The notes beneath the pieces were generated by a model that worked only from the letters and a program-made list of their open reading frames with translations, made no database searches and was not told the origin of the DNA. From positions 1 through 45,775 of the forward strand of contig CADAKQ010000026.1 of the NCBI GenBank assembly GCA_902788555.1: a stretch of DNA of 45,775 bases. The letters run 5' to 3'. Numbering within the stretch: the first letter of the stretch is position 1; each line of letters begins with the position of its first letter. The DNA is from an uncultured Lachnospiraceae bacterium. Lineage in GTDB: Bacteria; Bacillota; Clostridia; Lachnospirales; Lachnospiraceae. The position numbers and the translations under genes were made by a program. Shown piece after piece: positions 35,777 to 43,794 of this stretch.

Positions 35777-36730
35777 ATGACTAAGGTGGATTTAATAACC
35801 GGCTTTCTTGGCTCCGGTAAAACTACATTTATAAGAAAATATGTAAAATATCTGCTTGATAAGGGCGAGAAAGTCTGCATACTTGAGAATGATTATGGTG
35901 CAATAAATGTGGATATGATGCTGTTATCTGACCTTGAAGGTGATAATTGTGGTCTTGAAATGGTGGCAGGCGGCTGCGACTATGACTGCCACAGAAGAAG
36001 ATTTAAGACAAAGCTCATAACCATGGCTATGCTTGGCTATAACAGGGTAATCATTGAGCCTTCGGGTATATTTGATGTGGATGAGTTTTTTGATATACTT
36101 CACGAAGAGCCTTTGGACAGACTTTATGAGATAGGAAATGTAATAGCGATTGTGAAGGCTGATCTTGAAGAGGATATGTCTCTTGAAGCTGACTATATGC
36201 TTGCAAGTCAGCTCGCCGAGGCAGGGATGGTGGTATTAAGCAGAACTCAGGAGGTATCAAAAAAACAGCTTGAAAAGACGGTTGCACATATAAATGATGC
36301 TTTAAAAAAAGTGAAATGCAACAGAATATATAATGATTTACTTGCAGTAAATTGGGATGAATTAACAAAGGCTGATTATGAAATGATAGAAAATTCGGGG
36401 TACAAAACGTATTCCTATGAGAAGAAAATCTCTATGGATGATAATGGCTTTGATGCTTTGTTTTTTATGAATTTGGATATGGATTTAAATGATATTAAAA
36501 TTGCTGCAAAGAAGCTTTTTTTCAATAGCGGCGTGGGCAAGGTGATAAGGGTTAAGGGTTTTGCGAAGGACAATGACAATTGGTATGAGATAAATGCCAC
36601 TGAAAAGGAAATATCCGTTAATCCTATAGCTCATGGGCAGGATGTGATTATTGTAATTGGTGAAGACCTTGACAGAAAAGAAATCGATAAATGCTTTTCA
36701 GCGAGATTTTCAACGATAAAAACGAGCTGA
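35777..36730 (+). CDS. CobW/COG0523-like P-loop GTPase with altered motifs
   Basis: The 317-residue protein starts with a CobW-type P-loop, ITGFLGSGKTTFI, then ENDYGAINVD and EPSGIFD, the switch and Walker B-like motifs of COG0523 metallochaperones. The canonical CxCC metal motif is replaced by GGCDYDC, and the guanine-specificity NKxD motif reads SRTQ in VVLSRTQEV, so nucleotide specificity may have changed. The C-terminal region (about 215-317) keeps a CobW-C-like beta fold. It may deliver or insert a metal into a client enzyme; no obvious client is adjacent. ATG 35777 is preferred because GGAG lies six bases upstream; two earlier possible starts are too close or lack a site. Confidence 0.83.
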   Translation: MTKVDLITGFLGSGKTTFIRKYVKYLLDKGEKVCILENDYGAINVDMMLLSDLEGDNCGLEMVAGGCDYDCHRRRFKTKLITMAMLGYNRVIIEPSGIFDVDEFFDILHEEPLDRLYEIGNVIAIVKADLEEDMSLEADYMLASQLAEAGMVVLSRTQEVSKKQLEKTVAHINDALKKVKCNRIYNDLLAVNWDELTKADYEMIENSGYKTYSYEKKISMDDNGFDALFFMNLDMDLNDIKIAAKKLFFNSGVGKVIRVKGFAKDNDNWYEINATEKEISVNPIAHGQDVIIVIGEDLDRKEIDKCFSARFSTIKTS

Positions 36731-36791
36731 AAATCCGAATTTATATAAAAGATTTTAATGATGAGAAAAGAGAAAAATAGGCTGATTAATT

Positions 36792-37265
36792 ATGAAGATA
36801 CGAAGAATCATTTTTATAATTTTATCCTGTTTATGGATGACAGTTATATTTTGTTTTTCATCACGTGATGCCGATGAGTCGGAAAAGGACAGCTACAAGG
36901 TCGGCCTGGCGGTAGGAAAAATTGTCGTACATGACTTTGAAAAACAAAGTGAAGAAAAACAGATGGAGTTTGCTAAAAAGATTGATCATCCGGTACGTAA
37001 AACTGCACACGCAACGGAGTATGCGGTACTTGGTATGTTTTTAATTGGGGTATTTTATCCTTTTAAAAAATATTATTTGTTTTCTTTTTTATGTAGTTTT
37101 GTGTATTCCGTTACGGATGAGGTTCATCAATTATTTGTTCCCGGAAGAAGCGGACAACCTCTGGATGTTTTGATTGATAGCCTTGGAGCTTTTTTAGGCA
37201 TATTGATTTTGCTTGGGATTATTAAACTTATTGATAAAAGAAAGAGAAAAACTAATATGAATTAA
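36792..37265 (+). CDS. VanZ family membrane protein
   Basis: The 157-residue protein has four hydrophobic segments and the VanZ hallmarks: an N-terminal membrane segment ending in FCFSSRDADES, RKTAHATEYAVLG near residue 70, and TDEVHQLFVPGRSGQPLDVLIDSLGAFLG near 107-135. VanZ of Tn1546 gives low-level teicoplanin resistance, but chromosomal homologues are widespread with unknown function. The ribosome binding site is weak. It follows the CobW-like gene after about 60 bases and may share its transcript. Confidence 0.9.
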   Translation: MKIRRIIFIILSCLWMTVIFCFSSRDADESEKDSYKVGLAVGKIVVHDFEKQSEEKQMEFAKKIDHPVRKTAHATEYAVLGMFLIGVFYPFKKYYLFSFLCSFVYSVTDEVHQLFVPGRSGQPLDVLIDSLGAFLGILILLGIIKLIDKRKRKTNMN

Positions 37266-37309
37266 TTTTAAAATAAAAGTCCTGTAATAAATCAATCAAA
37301 AAATATCAG

Positions 37310-37338
37310 TTGACAATTAAAAAATAATATGATATTTT
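37310..37338 (+). promoter_or_regulatory. Sigma-A-like promoter of the trpB2 T-box transcript
   Basis: TTGACA (37310-37315) and TATTTT (37333-37338) are separated by 17 bases. Transcription would begin just ahead of the T-box Stem I. Confidence 0.6.
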
Positions 37339-37344
37339 TTTTCT

Positions 37345-37617
37345 AAACCGTTGAAGAAGAGTAAGTAGGTTTTACCGCTTTTCTTACAGAGAGCTGTGGA
37401 TGGTGTAATCACAGTAGGAAATGTAATTCTGAATGGACTTCTGAGGGCGAGCTGAAATGATTATTCAGATTATGTGAGCCGGGGTTGACACCTCGTTAAA
37501 AAGTGTCGGCATATGATAGTATGCGTAAAGCGGGTGATATACACACCAAGCCGGGTGGCACCGCAGGAAATGAGATTATCCTGTCCCAGCAAAGAATTCT
37601 TTGCTGGGATTTTTTTA
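37345..37617 (+). promoter_or_regulatory. T-box riboswitch, tRNA-Trp specific
   Basis: The leader has the T-box hallmarks. Stem I contains a specifier loop GAAUGGAC with UGG (Trp codon) at 37434-37436. The conserved T-box is CCGGGUGGCACCGC at 37551-37564. A perfect terminator stem CCCAGCAAAG/CTTTGCTGGG (37585-37608) is followed by seven T. The UGGC of the T-box fits the 3' GCCA end of tRNA-Trp (discriminator G), independently agreeing with the UGG specifier. Uncharged tRNA-Trp should therefore allow read-through into trpB2. Confidence 0.93.
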
Positions 37618-37732
37618 TGTGATAAACCCTTCAAGCAGATAAACAATTTGCTTGCAAATTTGTTTATCTATTTAATGGGTAACGGATATCGAGCTGCAAT
37701 AGCAGCGAGATATGCGTAGGTTCATCACATAA
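37616..37732 (+). repeat. Cloverleaf-like structured element between T-box terminator and trpB2
   Basis: The outer arms TTATGTGATAAACC (37616-37629) and GGTTCATCACATAA (37719-37732) pair at 13 of 14 positions. Inside are two hairpins. AGATAAACAA...TTGTTTATCT (37637-37669) has a further TTTGC/GCAAA pairing. ATATC-GA-GCTGC-AATA-GCAGC-GA-GATAT (37686-37713) has a GA/GA internal loop. No gene is encoded. It could be a small structured RNA in the trpB2 leader or an inserted repeat element. Confidence 0.6.
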
Positions 37733-37769
37733 AAAATAAATAAATAATAAAAAAGGAAGGTACAAAACT

Positions 37770-39140
37770 ATGACAAATGAAATCCCTTACAAGATTTATC
37801 TTAACGAATCGGAGATGCCAAAGCAGTGGTACAATCTTAGAGCAGATATGGTAAACAAGCCTGCACCGCTTCTTAATCCTGGGACACATAAGCCGATGAC
37901 GGCAGAGGAGCTTGCTCCTGTATTTTGCGAGGAGCTTGTAAAGCAGGAGCTTGATGACACTACTCCTTATTTTGACATTCCACAGGAGATACTTGATTTT
38001 TATAAGATGTTCAGACCGTCACCACTGGTACGTGCTTACTGTCTTGAGAAGAAGCTTGATACTCCTGCTAAGATTTATTATAAGTTTGAGGGTAACAATA
38101 CAAGCGGAAGCCATAAGCTTAACTCTGCAATTGCTCAGGCTTATTATGCCAAGAAGCAGGGCTTAAAGGGTGTTACTACAGAGACCGGAGCAGGTCAGTG
38201 GGGAACAGCACTTTCTATGGCTTGCTCATATTTTGACCTTGATTGTAAGGTTTATATGGTTAAGGTTTCCTACGAACAGAAGCCTTTCCGTCGTGAGGTT
38301 ATGAGAACCTACGGAGCAACAGTAACTCCTTCACCATCAACTACTACAGAAATCGGTAAGAAGATTCTTGCCGAGCATCCGGGCACAACAGGAAGTCTCG
38401 GATGTGCCATATCAGAAGCGGTTGAGGTTGCAACCACTACCGAGGGTTACAGATATGTTCTTGGAAGCGTACTTAATCAGGTACTCTTGCATCAGTCTGT
38501 TATCGGTCTTGAGACAAAGGCTGCACTTGATAAATACGGCATCACTCCGGATATTATCATAGGTTGTGCAGGTGGTGGCTCTAATCTTGGCGGACTTATC
38601 GCTCCATTTATGGGTGAGAAGATTAAAAATGGTGCAAATTATCGTATTATCGCTGTTGAACCGGCATCCTGTCCAAGCTTTACAAGAGGTAAGTATGCAT
38701 ACGACTTCTGTGATACCGGAATGGTTTGCCCTCTTGCTAAGATGTACACTCTTGGCAGTGGCTTTATACCTGCACCGAATCACGCAGGCGGACTTCGTTA
38801 TCACGGCATGAGCTCAACCTTATCACAGCTTTACGATGATGGTCTTATGGAGGCTGTTTCGGTTCCTCAAACAGAAGTATTTGAGGCAGCAGAGCAGTTT
38901 GCAAGAGTTGAAGGAATTCTTCCTGCACCTGAGAGTTCACATGCAATCAAGGTTGCCATAGATGAAGCACTTAAATGTAAGGAAACCGGTGAGGAAAAAA
39001 CTATAGTATTCGGGCTTACCGGTACAGGTTACTTTGATCTTGTTGCATACGAGAAGTTCCATGACGGAAAGATGGATGATTATATTCCTACAGATGAAGA
39101 GCTTGCAGCATCAATTGCAAAGCTTCCGGTAGTTGAATAA
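37770..39140 (+). CDS. trpB2: Tryptophan synthase beta-like enzyme, TrpB2 type
   Basis: The 456-residue PLP enzyme is longer than classical TrpB and matches the TrpB2 group. An N-terminal extension reads YNLRADMVNKPAPLLNPGT. RPSPLVRAYCLEKKLDTPAKIYYKFEGNNTSGSHKLN holds the PLP Lys116. TTETGAGQWGTALS follows, then the glycine-rich phosphate loop GCAGGGSNLGGL. It joins indole and serine to make tryptophan; stand-alone TrpB2 enzymes are thought to salvage free indole. No trpA or other trp gene is in the window. Expression is controlled by the upstream tRNA-Trp T-box, which supports tryptophan supply as the role. AAGGAAGG precedes the ATG. Confidence 0.94.
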   Translation: MTNEIPYKIYLNESEMPKQWYNLRADMVNKPAPLLNPGTHKPMTAEELAPVFCEELVKQELDDTTPYFDIPQEILDFYKMFRPSPLVRAYCLEKKLDTPAKIYYKFEGNNTSGSHKLNSAIAQAYYAKKQGLKGVTTETGAGQWGTALSMACSYFDLDCKVYMVKVSYEQKPFRREVMRTYGATVTPSPSTTTEIGKKILAEHPGTTGSLGCAISEAVEVATTTEGYRYVLGSVLNQVLLHQSVIGLETKAALDKYGITPDIIIGCAGGGSNLGGLIAPFMGEKIKNGANYRIIAVEPASCPSFTRGKYAYDFCDTGMVCPLAKMYTLGSGFIPAPNHAGGLRYHGMSSTLSQLYDDGLMEAVSVPQTEVFEAAEQFARVEGILPAPESSHAIKVAIDEALKCKETGEEKTIVFGLTGTGYFDLVAYEKFHDGKMDDYIPTDEELAASIAKLPVVE

Positions 39141-39156
39141 ATAAAATCGTGTCATA

Positions 39157-39405
39157 GGGCAGACACCTTGTCACACAGAATAAAATAAACAGGTGATTAT
39201 TTTGACTTGCCATCAATTTGTGAAACCAGTACACTCGTACTTTCGTTATTCGCACGAAAACGATAAACTCGCTTTGCTCAGACATATCGTTTTCTGAGTG
39301 AATCACTTCAAGTACTCGTTGCTGATTTTACACAAATTGGGTAAAATGTTGAAACAACCACCTGCTTATTTTTATTTATAGCATATGTGACAAGGTGCCT
39401 GTCCC
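39157..39405. mobile_element. MITE-like long inverted-repeat element, same termini as 18043 element
   Basis: The termini GGGCAGACACCTTGTCACA (39157-39175) and TGTGACAAGGTGCCTGTCCC (39386-39405) are inverted repeats that share CAGGCACCTTG-CACA with the element at 18043. Inside, AATAAAATAA-ACAGGTG pairs with CACCTG-CTTATTTTTATT, followed by further arm pairing and a central hairpin, so about 250 bases fold on themselves. The core (about 39190-39364) is the reverse complement of a diverged copy at 45605-45775. There is no coding capacity. This accounts for the gap 39141-39446. Confidence 0.8.
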
Positions 39406-39446
39406 CATGATATAATACAATTATATTTTTTAAGGAGTACAAGTTT

Positions 39447-40562
39447 ATGGCGAATATTATGGATTATCTTGACTGGAGGGGAGACCTTAGCTTTGAAGCC
39501 GCTCCTTTTAATGAGGTCGATAATTTAATACTTTCCGAGCTTGCTTATCTGAAACTGGATGATATAGTGCCTGTACAAGGAGCTGATAAAGGAAGCATTT
39601 CCGTATATAATGTTTGGAAGGATTATGTATATCTTGCCTGTGACCAGTCCGATCTTTCCTATGATCCGGCACCGTTGCTTGAAAAGGCGGCCCACACTGA
39701 AAGATTCAAAAATGTAAAGCTTAAGGACTATTTAAATGTCTTTGATACAGAAAGTCATATTCAGTTTGCGTCAGTAAGCTTTTATCTGGAGGACGATTTA
39801 ATCTATATAGCATTTCGTGGAACAGACGGAACAATTGAAGGTTGGCGAGAGGATTTTAATATCAGCTATATGCGTGAGGTTCCGGGACAGATGGAAGCGG
39901 TTTCTTATGTAAATGATGTGGCAAAGGACTTTAGCGGACGGATTATTTTGGGAGGACATTCAAAGGGCGGTAATCTTGCCGTATACGCAGGCGCCTTTTG
40001 CGAGGATATATTTAAAGACAAAATAATAAAGATATATTCCAATGACGGACCGGGATTTAATCGTGAAATCGCAAAAACAAAGGAGTATAATGAGGTGCTT
40101 GATAAGGTGGAGATGATTATACCGGAGGCATCCTTGGTCGGAATACTTATGTCCAATAAAAAAGATAAGCTCATAGTGAAAAGTGATGCATCAGGAGCCA
40201 TGCAGCATAGTCCATATAGCTGGCAGATTTTGGGCACAGGCTTTTTAATTGCATCAAAGCAAAATACTGCAAGTGTACTTGCAGACGACACTTTAAATAA
40301 TTGGCTTGATTCGCTTGGCGAGGATGAGCTTAAAGGATTTGTAAATGCTTTGTTTGATATACTTGATGCTTCAGGTGCAACCACACTCTCCGAGCTCTCG
40401 GATAAAAAATGGACAGCATTCAATGCTATGGTTAAGGCTGCAAAGGATATGGATAAGGACACGAGAGATAATCTTATTATGGTTGTAAAAAGACTTGCAA
40501 GCTCCGGCAAGGATGTAATATGGAATGAAGCAAAATCTGCATTTGATTCTGACAATAATTAA
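39447..40562 (+). CDS. DUF2974/Mbeg1-like alpha/beta hydrolase (lipase-like)
   Basis: The 371-residue protein has the lipase elbow GHSKGGNLA with nucleophile Ser172, an FRGTDGTIEGWREDF segment upstream (oxyanion region and conserved Asp), and YSNDGPGFNRE after the elbow. These are typical of the Mbeg1-like family common in clostridia. The start DYLDWRGDLSFEAAPFNEVDN is also characteristic. No signal peptide is seen. The natural substrate is unknown. It lies 34 bases before a lipid kinase gene on the same strand, which makes a joint role in lipid turnover reasonable. AAGGAG precedes the ATG. Confidence 0.88.
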   Translation: MANIMDYLDWRGDLSFEAAPFNEVDNLILSELAYLKLDDIVPVQGADKGSISVYNVWKDYVYLACDQSDLSYDPAPLLEKAAHTERFKNVKLKDYLNVFDTESHIQFASVSFYLEDDLIYIAFRGTDGTIEGWREDFNISYMREVPGQMEAVSYVNDVAKDFSGRIILGGHSKGGNLAVYAGAFCEDIFKDKIIKIYSNDGPGFNREIAKTKEYNEVLDKVEMIIPEASLVGILMSNKKDKLIVKSDASGAMQHSPYSWQILGTGFLIASKQNTASVLADDTLNNWLDSLGEDELKGFVNALFDILDASGATTLSELSDKKWTAFNAMVKAAKDMDKDTRDNLIMVVKRLASSGKDVIWNEAKSAFDSDNN

Positions 40563-40596
40563 TAATTGAAAAAATATAAAAACAGAGGGTGGCAAA

Positions 40597-41673
40597 ATGT
40601 ATTATTTTATAGTAAACATAAGCGGTGGAAGCGGCAAGGCGAAAAAAACATGGATAAGGGTTCGCGATGAATTAAAAAGGAGAAATGTGGAATACAAAGC
40701 ATTTCGAACCAAAAGCTCCGAGCACACAGGCGTGCTTGCGGGAAAGATTTCCGAGCTTTCGGATGATGATATACATATGGTAGTGGTGGGCGGAGACGGA
40801 ACCATAAATGCGGTATTGAACGGTATAAAGGATTTTGACAGGATAACATTTTCCGTAATTCCGTCCGGTTCAGCAAATGATTTTGCAAGAGGGCTTGGAA
40901 TTTCGAAGGACCCTGTTTTGGAACTTGAAGGAATACTCGATTCTTCAAAGGAAAGCCGAAGGATAGATATAGGAAGTGTTTCTGTTGTTCACAAGAAAAA
41001 CGATAATAAAAGAGCCCTGTTAGAGGAATATGATTCTGATAAAAAAAGTATGATAGAGGGCAGCATTGACGAAACAGTAATACATAAAAGATTATTTGGA
41101 ATTAGCAGCGGTATAGGTCTTGATGCAATCGTATGTAAGAAAGCACTTGATTCAAAGATTAAAAATGTTTTGAATAAGCTTAATCTTGGTTCTCTGACAT
41201 ATATAATCCTGACAGTCAAAAGCTTATTTACAATGGATTACATAGACACTGAAATCGAGGTATATGATACTGATAACAAGGAAGATAAATCAGATAATTT
41301 AGCTTTAAGGGAAAAAGAAGATAACTTGACATTAAAAGAAAAAATCAGTTTGAAGAAAATGATATTTGCTGCATTCATGAATGTTAGAGCAGAGGGTGGA
41401 GGTGTACCTATGGCACCTGACGCAAGCTATGACGACGGAAAGCTTTCAATATGCATTGCCTCTGATATATCAAAGCTAAATGCCTTCACAAAGCTTCCTC
41501 TTCTTGTAATGGCAAAGCAGGAAAAAATAAAAGGCTTCAAGCTCTTTGATGCAAAGAAAATAATAGTAAGGACAAAACAACCATCGGTAGTTCACGCTGA
41601 CGGAGAATACGTGGGTGACGAAACCGAAATAATCATCGAATGTATTAACAAAAAACTAAAACTTAAAAAGTAA
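40597..41673 (+). CDS. Diacylglycerol-kinase-family lipid kinase (YegS/DgkB type)
   Basis: The 358-residue protein has the catalytic-domain motifs of the family: IVNISGGSGKA at the start, VVVGGDGTINAVLNGI near residues 63-78, and IPSGSANDFARGLGI near 90-104. The C-terminal VHADGEYVG completes the lipid-kinase domain. It probably phosphorylates diacylglycerol or a related lipid at the membrane face. Two charged, lysine/acid-rich inserts (about residues 128-155 and 212-245) make it longer than the usual 290-310 residues. GAGGGTGG precedes the ATG. Transcription runs into a very strong inverted repeat shared with convergent paaK. Confidence 0.92.
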   Translation: MYYFIVNISGGSGKAKKTWIRVRDELKRRNVEYKAFRTKSSEHTGVLAGKISELSDDDIHMVVVGGDGTINAVLNGIKDFDRITFSVIPSGSANDFARGLGISKDPVLELEGILDSSKESRRIDIGSVSVVHKKNDNKRALLEEYDSDKKSMIEGSIDETVIHKRLFGISSGIGLDAIVCKKALDSKIKNVLNKLNLGSLTYIILTVKSLFTMDYIDTEIEVYDTDNKEDKSDNLALREKEDNLTLKEKISLKKMIFAAFMNVRAEGGGVPMAPDASYDDGKLSICIASDISKLNAFTKLPLLVMAKQEKIKGFKLFDAKKIIVRTKQPSVVHADGEYVGDETEIIIECINKKLKLKK

Positions 41674-41710
41674 CCAAACTCAACCCACACATTTAAGTTA
41701 CTTGCAAAAA

Positions 41711-41841
41711 AAGAGGTGTGTGCAACGTGAGCGATAGTGAGAAAGTAAATCTCCGGCTGAAAGTTATAAAATAAGAGGTGTGTGCAACGTGAGCGACAGT
41801 GAGTTGCACACACCTCTTATTTTATAACTTTCAGCCGGAGA
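41711..41841. terminator. Perfect 39-bp inverted repeat plus partial duplication between convergent genes
   Basis: Arms 41750-41788 and 41803-41841 are perfect complements over 39 bases, around a 14-base loop GTGAGCGACAGTGA. About 30 bases of the inner arm and loop (AAGAGGTGTGTGCAACGTGAG...) also occur as a direct copy at 41711-41741, 62 bases upstream, with one difference. It can serve as a bidirectional terminator, but it is far longer than needed and looks like an inserted palindrome. Confidence 0.75.
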
Positions 41842-41858
41842 ATCTTAAACTCAAGCTT

Positions 41859-43184
41859 CTATTTTTTCTGCAAGCTGCTCTCTTCGAAGAGCTTACGGTT
41901 ATCAACTATGCGAACAGCCTTTCCTTCACTTCTTGGAACACTCTTAGGTGCAACAAGATGAACCTCAACTGCTATACCGAGCATTGACTTAAGTGCAGCC
42001 ACGAGCTTCTTTTCTCTGTAAGCCTTCTCTGCCTCGTCAGCCGGTGGATTGGATGGAAGCCATTCCACATCACAAGCAATTGTATCACTGTTACCTACAC
42101 GGTCAACAACAAGCTGGTAGTTAGCTTCATAACCGTTGTTAAGAAGAACTGTTTCAATCTGTGAAGGGAATACATTTACACCCTTTACAACCATCATATC
42201 ATCGCTTCTTCCAAGTGGCTTACTCATACGGATATGAGTACGTCCGCATGAACATTTCTCACGTGAAAGAACACATATATCTCTTGTACGGTAACGAAGA
42301 AGAGGGAAGCCCTGCTTTGTAATACATGAGAATACAAGCTCACCCTTTTCACCCTCAGGAAGAACCTCACCTGTCTGTGGATTGATAATCTCAGGGATGA
42401 AGTGGTCTTCATTAACGTGCATACCACGCTGCTCTTCACATTCAAATGATACGCCCGGACCGCTTATCTCTGTAAGTCCATATATATCATATGCCTTGAT
42501 GCCAAGTGCTTTTTCTATATTATGTCTCATTTCTTCGGTCCATGCTTCTGCTCCGAAGATACCTGCTTTCAATTTTAACTGATCCTTTACGCCACGTTCT
42601 GCGATGCTTTCTCCGAGATATGCAGCATATGATGGTGTACAGCAAAGAATAGTTGAACCAAGATCTATCATAAATTGTATCTGCCTGTCAGTGTTACCTG
42701 ATGACATAGGAAGTGTAAGTGAACCAAGCTTGTGGGAACCACCGTGAAGTCCCGAACCTCCGGTAAAGAGTCCGTATCCATAACTTACATGAACAACGTC
42801 ATCTTTTGTTCCGCCTGCTGCAACAAGTGCACGGGCGCAGCATGTATCCCAGATATCAAGATCCTCCTGGGTATAAAAGGATACAACTCTTCTTCCGGTT
42901 GTACCGCTTGTGGATTGGATACGTACGCAATCTGTAAGAGGTGCACCAAGTAATCCGTAAGGATACTGGTCTCTTAAGTCGTCCTTTGTGATGAAAGGAA
43001 GCTTATGTAAGTCTTCAATTCCATGGATGTCATCTGGGCTGACACCTGTTTCATCCATACGGTCATGATAAAACTTGATTTTATCATATACATGTCTAAC
43101 CTGCTTTACGAGGCGCTCGCTCTGAAGCTTCTTAAGTTCCTCAACAGGCATGGTTTCAATTTCAGGATTAAAATAATTTCCCAT
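41859..43184 (-). CDS. paaK: Phenylacetate-CoA ligase (PaaK-type adenylate-forming enzyme)
   Basis: The 441-residue enzyme belongs to the ANL superfamily. It has the P-loop-like QSTSGTTGRRVVSFYT near residue 88, YGLTEISGPGVSFEC, the motif YRTRDIC near 300, and an RSDDMMVVKGVNVFPSQIE hinge. It activates an aryl acid such as phenylacetate to its CoA thioester with ATP. In gut anaerobes such genes often act with indolepyruvate:ferredoxin oxidoreductase genes in aromatic amino-acid catabolism, but no such partner is present here. AAGGAGACGAAAC precedes the ATG on the minus strand. The promoter region contains a TTGCAAC inverted repeat. Confidence 0.94.
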   Translation of the reverse strand: MGNYFNPEIETMPVEELKKLQSERLVKQVRHVYDKIKFYHDRMDETGVSPDDIHGIEDLHKLPFITKDDLRDQYPYGLLGAPLTDCVRIQSTSGTTGRRVVSFYTQEDLDIWDTCCARALVAAGGTKDDVVHVSYGYGLFTGGSGLHGGSHKLGSLTLPMSSGNTDRQIQFMIDLGSTILCCTPSYAAYLGESIAERGVKDQLKLKAGIFGAEAWTEEMRHNIEKALGIKAYDIYGLTEISGPGVSFECEEQRGMHVNEDHFIPEIINPQTGEVLPEGEKGELVFSCITKQGFPLLRYRTRDICVLSREKCSCGRTHIRMSKPLGRSDDMMVVKGVNVFPSQIETVLLNNGYEANYQLVVDRVGNSDTIACDVEWLPSNPPADEAEKAYREKKLVAALKSMLGIAVEVHLVAPKSVPRSEGKAVRIVDNRKLFEESSLQKK

Positions 43185-43261
43185 GTTTCGTCTCCTTATG
43201 ATTTTCTTATAAACAGCATATCAAATTATTATGTCTTTTTAATCTTAAGCTGTCTTTTTAA

Positions 43262-43304
43262 TTGCAACTTCTACATTATAACCCGAAATAATACAATGTT
43301 GCAA
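43262..43304 (-). promoter_or_regulatory. paaK promoter framed by a TTGCAAC inverted repeat
   Basis: On the minus strand TTGCAA and TATAAT (18-base spacing) form a plausible promoter about 90 bases from paaK. TTGCAAC and GTTGCAA lie at 43262-43268 and 43298-43304, and partial symmetry extends further inward, so a repressor could bind across the promoter. The rest of the 43185-43491 gap is AT-rich and shows nothing else clear. Confidence 0.45.
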
Positions 43305-43491
43305 TACTTTTTAAAAGAAAAATTTAACACTTCACAGTGATAAATATTTATAGGGATAATTTTGTTTTTATATTGATTCTTTTAAATATAGTATATTCTT
43401 ATTTTTGTGTACAATAAAATCTTATTTTACTTGAATAATTCCTCCTGAAAAGGTATGATATGTATAGTATTTTTTTACGGAGGAGAAGAAT

Positions 43492-43794
43492 ATGGTTAAA
43501 CATATTATTTTATGGCAGTTAAAGGATGAATTGTCAGAGGAAGAAAAGAAGGATGTTATGGCTGGTATCAAGGAAGGCCTTGAGGGTCTTAAGGGAGTTG
43601 TCCCGGGACTTTTGGAAATTCATGTTCAGACTGAAAAGCTTGAGTCCTCAAATGCAGATGTCCTGCTTGATTCTACATTGGAAAACGAAGAAGCATTAAA
43701 GGGCTATGCCGTTCATCCTGCTCATGTAAATGTAGCGGATACAAAGGTAAGACCGTTTACAAAGTCGAGAGTATGTATTGATTATGAATTATAG
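43492..43794 (+). CDS. Dabb family (stress-responsive A/B barrel) protein
   Basis: The 100-residue protein matches the dimeric alpha/beta-barrel Dabb domain. It starts MVKHIILWQLKDEL, followed by a charged helix, the VPGLLEIHVQTEKLESSNADVLLDSTLENEEALKGYAVHPAHV core with the conserved Y-x-x-HP-x-H motif, and a final VCIDYEL strand. These small proteins bind or process small molecules; the substrate is unknown. GGAGGAG is a strong ribosome binding site. It is transcribed divergently from paaK. Confidence 0.92.
   Translation: MVKHIILWQLKDELSEEEKKDVMAGIKEGLEGLKGVVPGLLEIHVQTEKLESSNADVLLDSTLENEEALKGYAVHPAHVNVADTKVRPFTKSRVCIDYEL

Noticed and set aside
36792-37265. VanZ as glycopeptide resistance
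   Set aside because: No vanHAX or vanRS genes are present, and VanZ homologues are common outside resistance clusters.
39905-40555. 216-codon minus-strand open frame opposite the DUF2974 gene
   Set aside because: It is a shadow of a protein with clear lipase motifs on the plus strand; no start signal.
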